A DNA stretch of 64,000 nt from Corallincola platygyrae (GTDB taxonomy: Bacteria; Pseudomonadota; Gammaproteobacteria; Enterobacterales; Neiellaceae): positions 104,976 through 168,975 of the forward strand of contig NZ_BAABLI010000034.1 in assembly GCF_039544265.1 (NCBI RefSeq), read 5' to 3'. Position 1 is the stretch's first letter. Every line of letters starts with the position of its first letter. Both the position numbers and the translations under genes were made by a program. A model generated the notes under the pieces. It searched no databases. It was given only the letters and a program-made list of their open reading frames with translations, and was not told the DNA's origin. Positions 25,689 to 34,000 of the stretch are shown here, in pieces.

Positions 25689-26431
25689 TCTCGTTTAAAG
25701 ATGTGCAATACGAGCTGACTGAACATATTCGAATGCCTGAGCGAAATGCGGCCCCGGAAGGGATTGAGGAGCGCCGTCTGGCTGTTTACCGAGAGTTATT
25801 CTTCAACAACGTCAAAGGCTTTGTTGACTCGGCGTTTCCTGTGTTGCAAACCTTGTACACTGATGAGCAATGGCTCGGATTGGTTAAAGAGTTTTTCGCA
25901 AATCATAACTGTCAGTCGCCGATATTTCTTGATATCTCAAAAGAGTTTGTTGATTTCTTAACTGAAGAATATGAAGCCACTGAATCCGACCCGGTGTTTC
26001 TGAAAGATCTGGCTCACTATGAGTGGGTTGAGTTGGCCGTGAGTGCGGCAAATGACACTGATGTTGAATGGCTTGCCGTGGCACCACAACAAGATACGCC
26101 ACTCAAGGTATCACCAACGGCGAAGGTGGTCAGTTATCCGTTCAAAGTTCATCAGATAAGCAGCGATTATCAGCCTCAGGCGGCTGATGAACAGCATACG
26201 TTCCTTGCTGTTTATCGAGATAGGCAGGACGAGGTCAGATTTCTCGAGCTAAACCCTATGTCAGCACAGTTATTGTTGTTACTGGCTGAGAACCCAGGAG
26301 TGAGCAGTGATGCATTAGCCACTGCGATACACGAGATGGCCCCGCAGTTTAGCATTGAGCAACTGCAGCAAGGCGCAATGGATGTCATGGCCCAGCTAGC
26401 ACAACGAGGCATCATTTGCCGAGGGCAATAA
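25685..26431 (+). CDS. hvfC: DUF2063 partner protein (BufC/HvfC-like)
   Basis: A 248-residue protein with an N-terminal DUF2063 domain (about 1-100; RRLAVYRELFFNNVKGFVDSAFPVL is the signature, with LAHYEWVELAV later). Its C-terminal part resembles a winged-helix/peptide-recognition domain (about 165-245). In bufferin-type clusters this protein binds the precursor leader and delivers it to the MNIO enzyme. The ATGA overlap with the MNIO gene indicates coupled production. A DoxX-like membrane gene, common as a fourth member, is not present downstream. A TTTGCCGA/TCGGCAAA hairpin spans the stop codon. Confidence 0.92.
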   Translation: MISFKDVQYELTEHIRMPERNAAPEGIEERRLAVYRELFFNNVKGFVDSAFPVLQTLYTDEQWLGLVKEFFANHNCQSPIFLDISKEFVDFLTEEYEATESDPVFLKDLAHYEWVELAVSAANDTDVEWLAVAPQQDTPLKVSPTAKVVSYPFKVHQISSDYQPQAADEQHTFLAVYRDRQDEVRFLELNPMSAQLLLLLAENPGVSSDALATAIHEMAPQFSIEQLQQGAMDVMAQLAQRGIICRGQ

Positions 26432-26536
26432 CCCGTTCGGCAAAAAGTTGTCACGACTGCTCTCGTTGTTTTGCACCAGAACAAAAAATGGCCTTGAGCT
26501 TGGGCTGCTTCTTGAGTAGCATACGCGCCTCTTAGT

Positions 26537-26550
26537 TTGATCTAGATCAA
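26537..26550. promoter_or_regulatory. Perfect FNR/Anr box
   Basis: TTGATCTAGATCAA matches the FNR/Anr consensus TTGAT-N4-ATCAA at all ten fixed positions. It lies 15 bp before a 38-codon ORF and 106 bp after the BufC-like stop. The spacing to any visible -10 does not fit the classical -41.5 activator position for that ORF, so it could act as a repressor site or on a later start point. Confidence 0.6.
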
Positions 26551-26564
26551 TTTACAGGTGCAGT

Positions 26565-26681
26565 ATGTCGGACCATTCGTTTAAAGAGCCTTACAACGTT
26601 TCATATTTCTTCGGTTTTATCGCAGTACTACTGATCCCCACACTACCTGCGACTTTGACTTGGCTGAAGCTGGTCGGCTAA
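26565..26681 (+). CDS. Small single-helix membrane peptide (38 residues)
   Basis: ATG at 26565 with AGGTG a few bases upstream opens a 38-codon frame ending TAA at 26679-26681. The peptide begins polar (MSDHSFKEPYNVSY) and continues as one hydrophobic helix (FFGFIAVLLIPTLPATLTWL). It ends KLVG, as in small accessory subunits of respiratory complexes. I do not recognise the family. A TGGGCC/GGCCCA hairpin follows at 26691-26716. The perfect FNR box just upstream suggests a link to oxygen or respiration. Confidence 0.5.
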   Translation: MSDHSFKEPYNVSYFFGFIAVLLIPTLPATLTWLKLVG

Positions 26682-26722
26682 TGCCTTACCTGGGCCTCGA
26701 TGAGTTTTGTGGCCCACGATTC

Positions 26723-26746
26723 AATTCTTCCCCCCCCCCAAGAATT
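26723..26746. repeat. Ten-C tract in the loop of an inverted repeat
   Basis: AATTCTT, ten consecutive C (26730-26739), then AAGAATT: a 7-bp perfect inverted repeat enclosing a homopolymer. It lies in non-coding DNA upstream of the receiver gene. Such tracts vary in length by slippage. Confidence 0.8.
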
Positions 26747-26950
26747 TTATAAAGTTTTGTTGAACGCTGAGCCAAATCCATAGTCTGAAACTTTGTGCTA
26801 TCTGAGATCTACATCTCGAGTTTAGGCGTTATTTCTCTTAAATATGATGGCTGCTCAGCGTAAATGTCGAATGCTGCTAGCAGTCCAATTTGCTTTCTTT
26901 ATAATGCCGCCGTCGCTTACAAGCGGCGACCTATTCGGAACGAGAAACTC

Positions 26951-27316
26951 ATGGAACAAACAGTACTGTTAGTGGATGACAACCCTAGCATCCGTCAAGG
27001 AGTGGCGCTTCAACTACAAATGCTTGGGGTATATGTAGAGCAGGTTGGGGACGGCCTTAGTGCATTGACCCTCGCAAAAAATCGGCAGTTCGCTGCTGTA
27101 GTAATCGACCAGCGTATGCCGATTATGGATGGCGTCACTCTCGCAAAGAATCTGAGAAAACTTTCTGGCTACAACGAAGTACCTCTTCTGCTATTGAGCA
27201 CCGAAAGTAAGCTTGAGTACGATCCGGCTCTGCTTGATGGCGCGATCGCAAAACCGGTGAATGCGGATTTGCTTCTCGCTACGATTAAACAGTGTCAGCG
27301 TTCTATCGCGGCATAG
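26951..27316 (+). CDS. Single-domain response regulator (CheY-like receiver)
   Basis: A 121-residue receiver domain with no output domain. VLLVDDNPSIRQ carries the acidic pocket, VVIDQRMPIMDG the phospho-acceptor Asp, LLLLSTES the switch Thr/Ser, and GAIAKPV the invariant Lys. No histidine kinase is adjacent, so its partner is elsewhere. I set the start at ATG 26951. The TATAAT at 26900-26905, followed by a GTCGC/GCGGC repeat, would place the transcript start near 26912, after the in-frame TTG at 26864. Confidence 0.9.
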   Translation: MEQTVLLVDDNPSIRQGVALQLQMLGVYVEQVGDGLSALTLAKNRQFAAVVIDQRMPIMDGVTLAKNLRKLSGYNEVPLLLLSTESKLEYDPALLDGAIAKPVNADLLLATIKQCQRSIAA

Positions 27317-27363
27317 TTTTCTTGCCTGCTTCGTAGACTAAAAAATTCAAATAGTTGTGATCA

Positions 27364-27382
27364 GGCGCTTAGGCGCCTTTTT
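27364..27382 (+). terminator. Intrinsic terminator after the receiver gene
   Basis: GGCGC-TTAG-GCGCC stem-loop followed by TTTTT. Confidence 0.85.
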
Positions 27383-27442
27383 CGCAGCTAGGTGTTATGT
27401 GGTAACCTTTCGCTTTGTTTATATTTCACGATTGCGTTATCC

Positions 27443-27988
27443 ATGGATCAGCAAACCATTCGTCTCATTCGAGACAACATTAAGACCATTCCCGATTACC
27501 CAAAATCTGGTATTCAGTTCAGAGATGTAACGTCACTACTGGAGCATGCAGAAGCTTTTGCTGTCTCTGTGAAGGCCCTTATGGCGCCTTTCAAAGATAA
27601 AGGGGTGACCAAGATTGTTGGCACAGAGGCTCGAGGGTTCATTTTCGGCGCGCCTGTAGCCATTGAGATGGGTGTGGGTTTTGTACCGGTTCGAAAGCCA
27701 AACAAGCTACCTCGCGAAACAATCAGTGAGACTTATGAGTTGGAATATGGCATGGACACGCTGGAGCTTCATTTAGATGCTATCCAGCCAGGTGACAAGG
27801 TATTGTTGGTTGATGATCTGTTGGCAACTGGGGGCACCATCGAGGCAACCGCCAAGCTGGTAAGACGAATGGGAGCTGAAGTTGTAGGTGCTGCATTTGT
27901 CGTATCGCTCCCAGACATCGGAGGGGAGAAGCGTTTGGAACAGCACGGCATTCCCTGCCATTACCTCTGTCAGTTCGAGGGCGAATAA
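27443..27988 (+). CDS. apt: Adenine phosphoribosyltransferase
   Basis: Apt salvages adenine to AMP using PRPP. The 181-residue protein begins MDQQTIRLIRDNIKTIPDYP, followed by FRDVTSLLE and GTEARGFIFG. The PRPP-binding loop VLLVDDLLATGGT lies at about residues 120-132. The ATG at 27443 is preferred because the family starts there; the in-frame extension to 27392 overlaps the terminator region. dnaX follows by 2 bp, matching the conserved apt-dnaX order. Confidence 0.96.
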   Translation: MDQQTIRLIRDNIKTIPDYPKSGIQFRDVTSLLEHAEAFAVSVKALMAPFKDKGVTKIVGTEARGFIFGAPVAIEMGVGFVPVRKPNKLPRETISETYELEYGMDTLELHLDAIQPGDKVLLVDDLLATGGTIEATAKLVRRMGAEVVGAAFVVSLPDIGGEKRLEQHGIPCHYLCQFEGE

Positions 27989-27990
27989 GT

Positions 27991-30405
27991 ATGAGTTACC
28001 AGGCGCTGGCCAGGACATGGCGTCCACAAACGTTTGCCCAGGTAGTAGGACAACCTCATGTTGTTCAAGCTATCAGCAATGGTATTGAACAGCAGCGCCT
28101 GCACCATGCATTTTTGTTCAGCGGTACGCGAGGCGTGGGTAAAACCACCATCGCACGTTTACTTGCCAAAAGCTTGAACTGCGAACATGGGCCAACGGCA
28201 ACACCCTGTGGTAAATGCGCCAGTTGTGTTGAAGTGGCTCAGGGCAATTTTGTTGATCTGATTGAGATTGATGCTGCATCTCGAACCAAAGTCGAAGATA
28301 CTCGTGAGCTGCTCGAAAATGTGCAATACCGGCCAACGAGAGGGCGCTTCAAGGTCTACCTGATTGACGAAGTGCATATGCTCTCGAAGCACAGCTTTAA
28401 TGCACTGTTAAAGACGCTCGAAGAGCCCCCCCCACATGTAAAATTTTTGCTTGCGACTACCGACCCGCAAAAGCTACCTATTACCATTCTGTCTCGCTGT
28501 TTGCAGTTTAATCTGCGCAGTTTGTCCAGTGAAGAAATTAGTGGGCACCTGGCTAATGTTCTGTCCGCTGAACAGTTGCCTTTTGAAAACAACGCCCTGG
28601 CTGAACTCGCTCGAGCAGCGAGAGGCAGTATGCGAGACGCTCTGAGCCTCACTGACCAGGCCATTGCTCACGGTGAAGGCAACATTGGCTACGAGTCTGT
28701 TTGCCAGATGTTGGGCACGGTAAAACGGGAGCAATTGACTCAATTGCTTGACCAAATCGTGTGCGGCGACAGTGCTGGTGCGATGGCTCAGGTAGCGCTC
28801 ATGGCGCAATATTCGCCAGATTTTGACAAACTCCTTTCTGAGCTTGCTGATGGTCTGCATCGCCTTGCATTAATACAGCATTTGGGTGAACAGCATGGCG
28901 CGACTGGCGTTTGGCAAGAGATAGCGCCATTAGCTAAAAAAATAGCACCAGAAATGGTGCAGCTATACTACCGCTTTATGCTGGAAGGAAAAAAAGAGCT
29001 TCCTTTTGCGCCGGACCCTCAAGTCGCGCTGCAGATGACGCTGCTCAGGTGCTTGAGCTTTCGCCCAGAGGGAGCAGAGCGTGGTGTCTCTAAACCACTC
29101 AGTGAGCCAGTCGAGAAAGCCAGCGAAACACGAGAGAGCGCTAAGCAACAGACTCTAGAAGTTTCTGAGCCAGCAGCGATGCCTGATGCTGCACCTGGTG
29201 TTGACTCTCACCCAGAGCCTGAAGCGACTGTCGCAAATGAAAAAAACATCAACCTAGTTGAAAACGGTACGGAAAAAGCCAATCCCAGCGAAGCGCAGCC
29301 TGTAGTAGATAAAAAGGCATCTCCTGAATCGACTGGCGGTCTCGCAGCTAAAGGCGTGGCTCCGGCTGCTGACTCTATTGATGAAAAGCCAAATCAACAA
29401 CTGACAGAGCCTGCTGCCGTCGCGCGCTCTTTTGAAAATCAAAACGATCATGCTCAATCCGAAGCCAACTTCTCTGACCTGCCTCCAGAAGCATTATTTG
29501 ATGATGTCTCTGATGAGCATGACGATGACCAAGCTATCGAGTTATTTAAAGAGCAAAGCCATGTTCAGTTGACTGCCGATGCTCAGCGAGGGCAAAACTT
29601 AGGACATGCTTCGCCTGATGTTCGGCAAGAGCTGTCGGAATCAACAGCGGTATCCCCAGCGATAACTCGGCAAGCGCCCTCTGCACCTCAGCAGCAGAGG
29701 ACGACGAGCGAGTCTGGTACCAGTAAGGCATTGGCTGCCAGAAACATATTGCGAAGCCGAAAGCTAAATCTGGAGAGCGGCGGAAAAAAGCCTGATGGGT
29801 TGAGTGCTGCAGTGCTCAACCCTGAGCCTCAGCAATCAAAACCAGTACAAGCTTCTCATAAAGTTGAGAGCGAGGCGGTTGCATCGGCAAACTCCGTTCA
29901 AGCCTCTCAGACCGAGTTTTCCCAACAACGAGCGGCGGTAGCTGCTGTGCAACCTGTTGAACCAATTGATGGGGAAGGAGTTCCCGCTCCGGCTGTGCGA
30001 AATACGAATCCTAATCTGCTCCCAACGGACGATTATTGGAGTAACCTGATTGAGCAATGCGGTTTCGATGGCATAGTGCGTCAATTGGCTGTGAATTCGG
30101 TGCTTCAGCGTGACAGTGCAAATTTCAGTTTGACACTGGTCGAGACACAAAAACACCTGGCAACGGAACGATTACAGTCACAACTCGTCGAAAGACTCAG
30201 TGAGGTTATCGGTGAGACAGCCAGTGTTAGCATCACAATTGGTCGTGTACCGGAAACTGAAACGCCACTGGAGATCCAACAGCGCTTGTTTGCAGAGCGG
30301 TTGGCTAATGCAAAGCAAACCATATATGCAGATGACAGCATCGCCTATCTTATGTCGACATTTGATGCGACTGTAGATGATGAATCCATTGCCGCGTTGC
30401 CTTGA
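27991..30405 (+). CDS. dnaX: DNA polymerase III subunit tau (and gamma by frameshift)
   Basis: DnaX is the clamp-loader ATPase. The 804-residue frame holds the AAA+ module: Walker A SGTRGVGKTT (about 44-53), the zinc site CGKCASC plus the upstream Cys, Walker B LIDEVHML (about 126-133), and sensor 1 LLATTDPQKLP. A long acidic, low-complexity linker (about 360-650) leads to the tau C-terminal domain that binds polymerase alpha. A -1 frameshift signal at 29784-29790 should also produce a gamma form of about 601 residues. The gene is 2 bp after apt and ahead of ybaB. Confidence 0.97.
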   Translation: MSYQALARTWRPQTFAQVVGQPHVVQAISNGIEQQRLHHAFLFSGTRGVGKTTIARLLAKSLNCEHGPTATPCGKCASCVEVAQGNFVDLIEIDAASRTKVEDTRELLENVQYRPTRGRFKVYLIDEVHMLSKHSFNALLKTLEEPPPHVKFLLATTDPQKLPITILSRCLQFNLRSLSSEEISGHLANVLSAEQLPFENNALAELARAARGSMRDALSLTDQAIAHGEGNIGYESVCQMLGTVKREQLTQLLDQIVCGDSAGAMAQVALMAQYSPDFDKLLSELADGLHRLALIQHLGEQHGATGVWQEIAPLAKKIAPEMVQLYYRFMLEGKKELPFAPDPQVALQMTLLRCLSFRPEGAERGVSKPLSEPVEKASETRESAKQQTLEVSEPAAMPDAAPGVDSHPEPEATVANEKNINLVENGTEKANPSEAQPVVDKKASPESTGGLAAKGVAPAADSIDEKPNQQLTEPAAVARSFENQNDHAQSEANFSDLPPEALFDDVSDEHDDDQAIELFKEQSHVQLTADAQRGQNLGHASPDVRQELSESTAVSPAITRQAPSAPQQQRTTSESGTSKALAARNILRSRKLNLESGGKKPDGLSAAVLNPEPQQSKPVQASHKVESEAVASANSVQASQTEFSQQRAAVAAVQPVEPIDGEGVPAPAVRNTNPNLLPTDDYWSNLIEQCGFDGIVRQLAVNSVLQRDSANFSLTLVETQKHLATERLQSQLVERLSEVIGETASVSITIGRVPETETPLEIQQRLFAERLANAKQTIYADDSIAYLMSTFDATVDDESIAALP
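29774..29822 (+). other. Programmed -1 ribosomal frameshift signal in dnaX
   Basis: The slippery heptamer A AAA AAG lies at 29784-29790 with the A|AAA|AAG phase, at codons 598-600. After a -1 slip the next codons are GCC and TGA, so translation stops one residue later. A stable stem GGGTTGAG/CTCAACCC (29797-29804 with 29815-29822) begins 6 nt downstream. A Shine-Dalgarno-like GGAGAG lies about 7 nt upstream. This is the same layout as the E. coli dnaX tau/gamma signal. Confidence 0.9.
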
Positions 30406-30479
30406 ATTAGGGGATACTGTCCCCATATAAGAGAAAGTTAAGTCCACTCGATGTGGCAGTTTAATAGAGGAATCAGATC

Positions 30480-30806
30480 ATGATGAAAGGTGGCTTAGGC
30501 AACCTGATGAAACAAGCGCAGCAGATGCAGGATCGCATGCAGAAGCTGCAGGAAGAGATCGCCAATATGGAAGTCACAGGCGAGTCTGGTGCGGGCTTGG
30601 TTAAAGTCACAATGACCGGCAGCCACAGTGTTCGTCGTGTCGAAATCGATGAGTCATTGATGGAAGATGACAAAGAAATGGTTGAAGATCTGGTTGCGGC
30701 TGCCGTCAATGATGCCGTACGTCGTATCGAAGAAACCAACAAAACTAAAATGGCAGAAGTGACAGGTGGAATGAAGTTACCACCAGGTATGAAAATGCCA
30801 TTCTAG
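30480..30806 (+). CDS. ybaB: YbaB/EbfC nucleoid-associated protein
   Basis: A 108-residue DNA-binding protein. GLGNLMKQAQQMQDRMQKLQEEI forms the N-terminal coiled helix, ESGAGLVKVTMTGSHSVRRVEID the central sheet, and MEDDKEMVEDLVAAAVNDAVRRI the C-terminal helix. It is usually co-transcribed with dnaX and recR. Here it follows dnaX by 74 bp, a gap that holds a small GGGGA/TCCCC hairpin, but recR is displaced by over 5 kb. A strong terminator follows immediately. The ATG at 30480 has GAGGA upstream; the next codon is also ATG. Confidence 0.96.
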   Translation: MMKGGLGNLMKQAQQMQDRMQKLQEEIANMEVTGESGAGLVKVTMTGSHSVRRVEIDESLMEDDKEMVEDLVAAAVNDAVRRIEETNKTKMAEVTGGMKLPPGMKMPF

Positions 30807-30823
30807 TTCACTGATATTCATTA

Positions 30824-30857
30824 ATAAAAAAGGCCGCTAAGCGGCCTTTTTTATTAC
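30824..30857 (+). terminator. Terminator after ybaB (recurrent GGCCGC type)
   Basis: A6, then GGCCGC-TAA-GCGGCC, then T6, with extended A/T pairing outside. The same core occurs at 34698, 36717 and, with a TTTA loop, 47967. Confidence 0.95.
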
Positions 30858-31067
30858 AAACGGCTCACGATTTTGAAGTGCTTCACAATAAACAAAAAAC
30901 GATTTTGATGCATGTTAAGAAATGTAAGCAAATCGTTATATAAGAGTTTTGTGGTCTGATATCTCTTGTTACATTTCGGTCTGAATTTCCACCCGCGAGT
31001 GAGCTGGATGCTCCGTTGTTCGCTCTAAGGTGCCTCTCTAGTTGAATATTGCGAAGGATTAGCAGTA

Positions 31068-34000
31068 ATGAATCTCATCAAAACGAAGTTGGCTCTCGCC
31101 ATAGGCGTAGCTATGGCTCTTTCCGCATGTGGCGGTGGTGGAGGTGGTAGTGATCCAGCCCCTGTAAACCTACAGCCGACGATCTCGGGTGTGCCAGTTG
31201 CTAGTGTTGCTGAAGGCGAAGATTATAGTTTTCAGCCAACTGTGAATGACCCCGAAGGAGGGGCTTTAACTTGCAGTATTGAAGGCTTACCTGATTGGGC
31301 TAGTTTCGATCCTGCTACGTGCAGCATCTCGGGAACTCCAGGCTTGGATGATGGTGGCGAGTTTACAGGCATTGTTATCACAGTGTCTGACGGAGAGCAT
31401 TCGGTTTCGTTACCAGCCTTTTCGGTAATTGTTGAAGTAAATCTTCAGCCTACTATATCGGGGGCACCAGCTCTTAGTATCGTTGAGGGCCAAGATTATA
31501 GTTTTCAGGCAACGGTAAATGATCCAGAAGGCGATACATTAACTTGCAGCATTGAGGGATTACCTGACTGGACTACTTTTGATCCTGCTACCTGTACCAT
31601 TTCCGGTGTTCCAGCTGTAGATGATGGTGGCGAATACAGTGATATCGTCATTACTGTCTCTGATGGTGAGCACTCAGTCTCTCTGCCCGCCTTTTCCGTA
31701 ACCGTCGAAGAGAGTGTCTCGCTGTCCGGGAAGGTGATTGATGGCTATGTTGCTGGTGCAGTGGTTTTTCTTGATAAGAACTTAAATGGTCAGTTGGATG
31801 AGGGTGAGCCAAGTGCTGTGACTGACAATACAGGTTCATACAACCTGGTTCTCACTGGCGCGGATGTGTTGGCTGCTACTCAGGTACCTGTAAGAGCTTT
31901 ACTGGGTGAAGGTGCAACGGATATAGATACCGGCGAGGACTTTTCATCAAATCCCGTTCTGCTTTCAGGGTTGCCACTATCGTCAATCGACCTGGGTACC
32001 GCTCAAAATGAAGGTGGCGTAGTCACACCGTTTACCACACTTGTGAATGATGAAGTTCAGGATAGTTTAGAGTTGGTATTGGCTGGCTCTGTCACTAACG
32101 AACAACTTCAACAGGAATTGCTTGCTGCCAAAGCAAGTGTTTCATCAGAGCTGTCGCAAAATGCCGATGACACAGTGCTATTTGGCGATTTCCTTAACGA
32201 TGAACTACCTGAAGAGCTGAAAGAAGAGCTGGCAGATGCCGCGATCGAAGCCACCGATGACCTACAGGAGGCTAAAGCGCGAGCAGATGAATTAGCTGAA
32301 CAACTGGAAGACAACCAAACGGTTAAAACCGGCAAGCGCCGCTTCAGCTTTGTTGATTGGCATACCTCAGAGCTTCTCTACCTGGTTGAAGAGTACTCTG
32401 AAATCATCACCAAAGGTGATCCGAGAGTCGTAGAAGGTACGGCAGTTAAGTATTTTGCTGATGCTCAATACAATCTGATCATGATTGATGGCGAGCCTGG
32501 GGTTTATGAAACTGCTCAGTGGCGTGAAACTTTCTCTGCAGATGGAAGCTTCGTTGGACTTTCTTCATGGCAGGTCGACAAGGATCGCGATGGAGAGAAA
32601 AACTTCAAAGGCCAGAGCTATCGCGTCGGAACCTATGACGACGCCGCTCAGTCAAGAGACTATATGGAGTATTTCGACGAGAGCTCTCCATCAGTTGAAG
32701 GTGCGCGTGATAATGGCCGAGTTTTCGATGATATCGATTTGATTGCAGCGATTACCGAGCAGGACTTCTCTGCTGTTGATATGGTTCAGCACAAAGTCGA
32801 ATCTAAACAGTTTGGTGAAGGTAGCTTGGTATCTGCCGTTAAGTTTGATGAATTTGCGCCAACGGACCTGACTAAGGCGACATACAGCGAAAGTCGCACA
32901 CGCACGACAACTCAGGATGGTGTGGTGACACATCTGATCGAGAAGGATTGGGACGCAGATGGCTCTATCAACCAGCTAATTACTGAAACCGTTTCGCCAG
33001 ATGGTACGCGGACAGAAACAAATGCTAAGCCTGTATTTGCTCGCAGTGGTGACCGTGAACTTGAAGAGTATGCGGATTTCCGTTGGGATGGCGGAGAGCT
33101 GGTCAGCTACTGGGATGAACGCGCAGAAACATCTCGCATCGTTGATGGCGAACGTGTCGTTGAAATGACCGGAGCTCGATATGTGCTTGATGCTGAATCG
33201 CCAGTAGCAGCGCTTGATCTGGATGGTAACAAAATCAAGTTCCAGGATTGGTCTACTGTTTTCCGTAAGTTGGGTGAGGGTAGAACGACAGATTTCACAA
33301 CTTACCATCACTACGCACTGGAATCTTACGGCTTCACCAAAGCTTCAGATGATATCGGCCAGGTCATGCGTGTATGGGAGAAAGGTCAAAATGGCTTATG
33401 GGTTGGTTACGAGTTCCCAGAATGGGGCTCTCAAGATATTGAAGACCTTGAAGGACAGGTATTTGCCGCTCTTGATGCCGGCGTAGAGCTTTCGGCGTTC
33501 AGCGACGAAACCATACAAGGTCTGAGCGAGTACAATGTAATTCGCTTTAGTGAGAGTTTCTTTGTTGACGAGGCTGGCGAAGCGAGAACCTGGCATATCG
33601 TCAATAAGTTTGAGGGTGAGTGGCAGGTCTATGAAACCTCGCTTTATGAACTGCCAAATGGTTGGAAACTGCGACTTGTTCCGGGTGGTGTAAGGGTCCT
33701 CAAGGGCATGTATAGTTCAAGCATTCCTCTGGATGCTGTTGATACCGAAGCGGGTTCCTTTGCTTCACGTATGGACTGGAATGAATACAGCCCCTTCTAT
33801 GGTTTCTTGGATGCCGAAGCTGCCGAAGAAAAGCTGGCTCAGGTAATAGCAGAGGAAGAGGCTAGCCGCCCTCGCAGAGAGGTATCTATCTACTTCCAGC
33901 TGCCGAATGAGATGACTTCAGGCCTCAGTGAAGCAGAGCTGTTCCAGCTGTATGCAGAATATGAGCTGTATGCATGGAATGATGAGTCATGTGACGCTGT

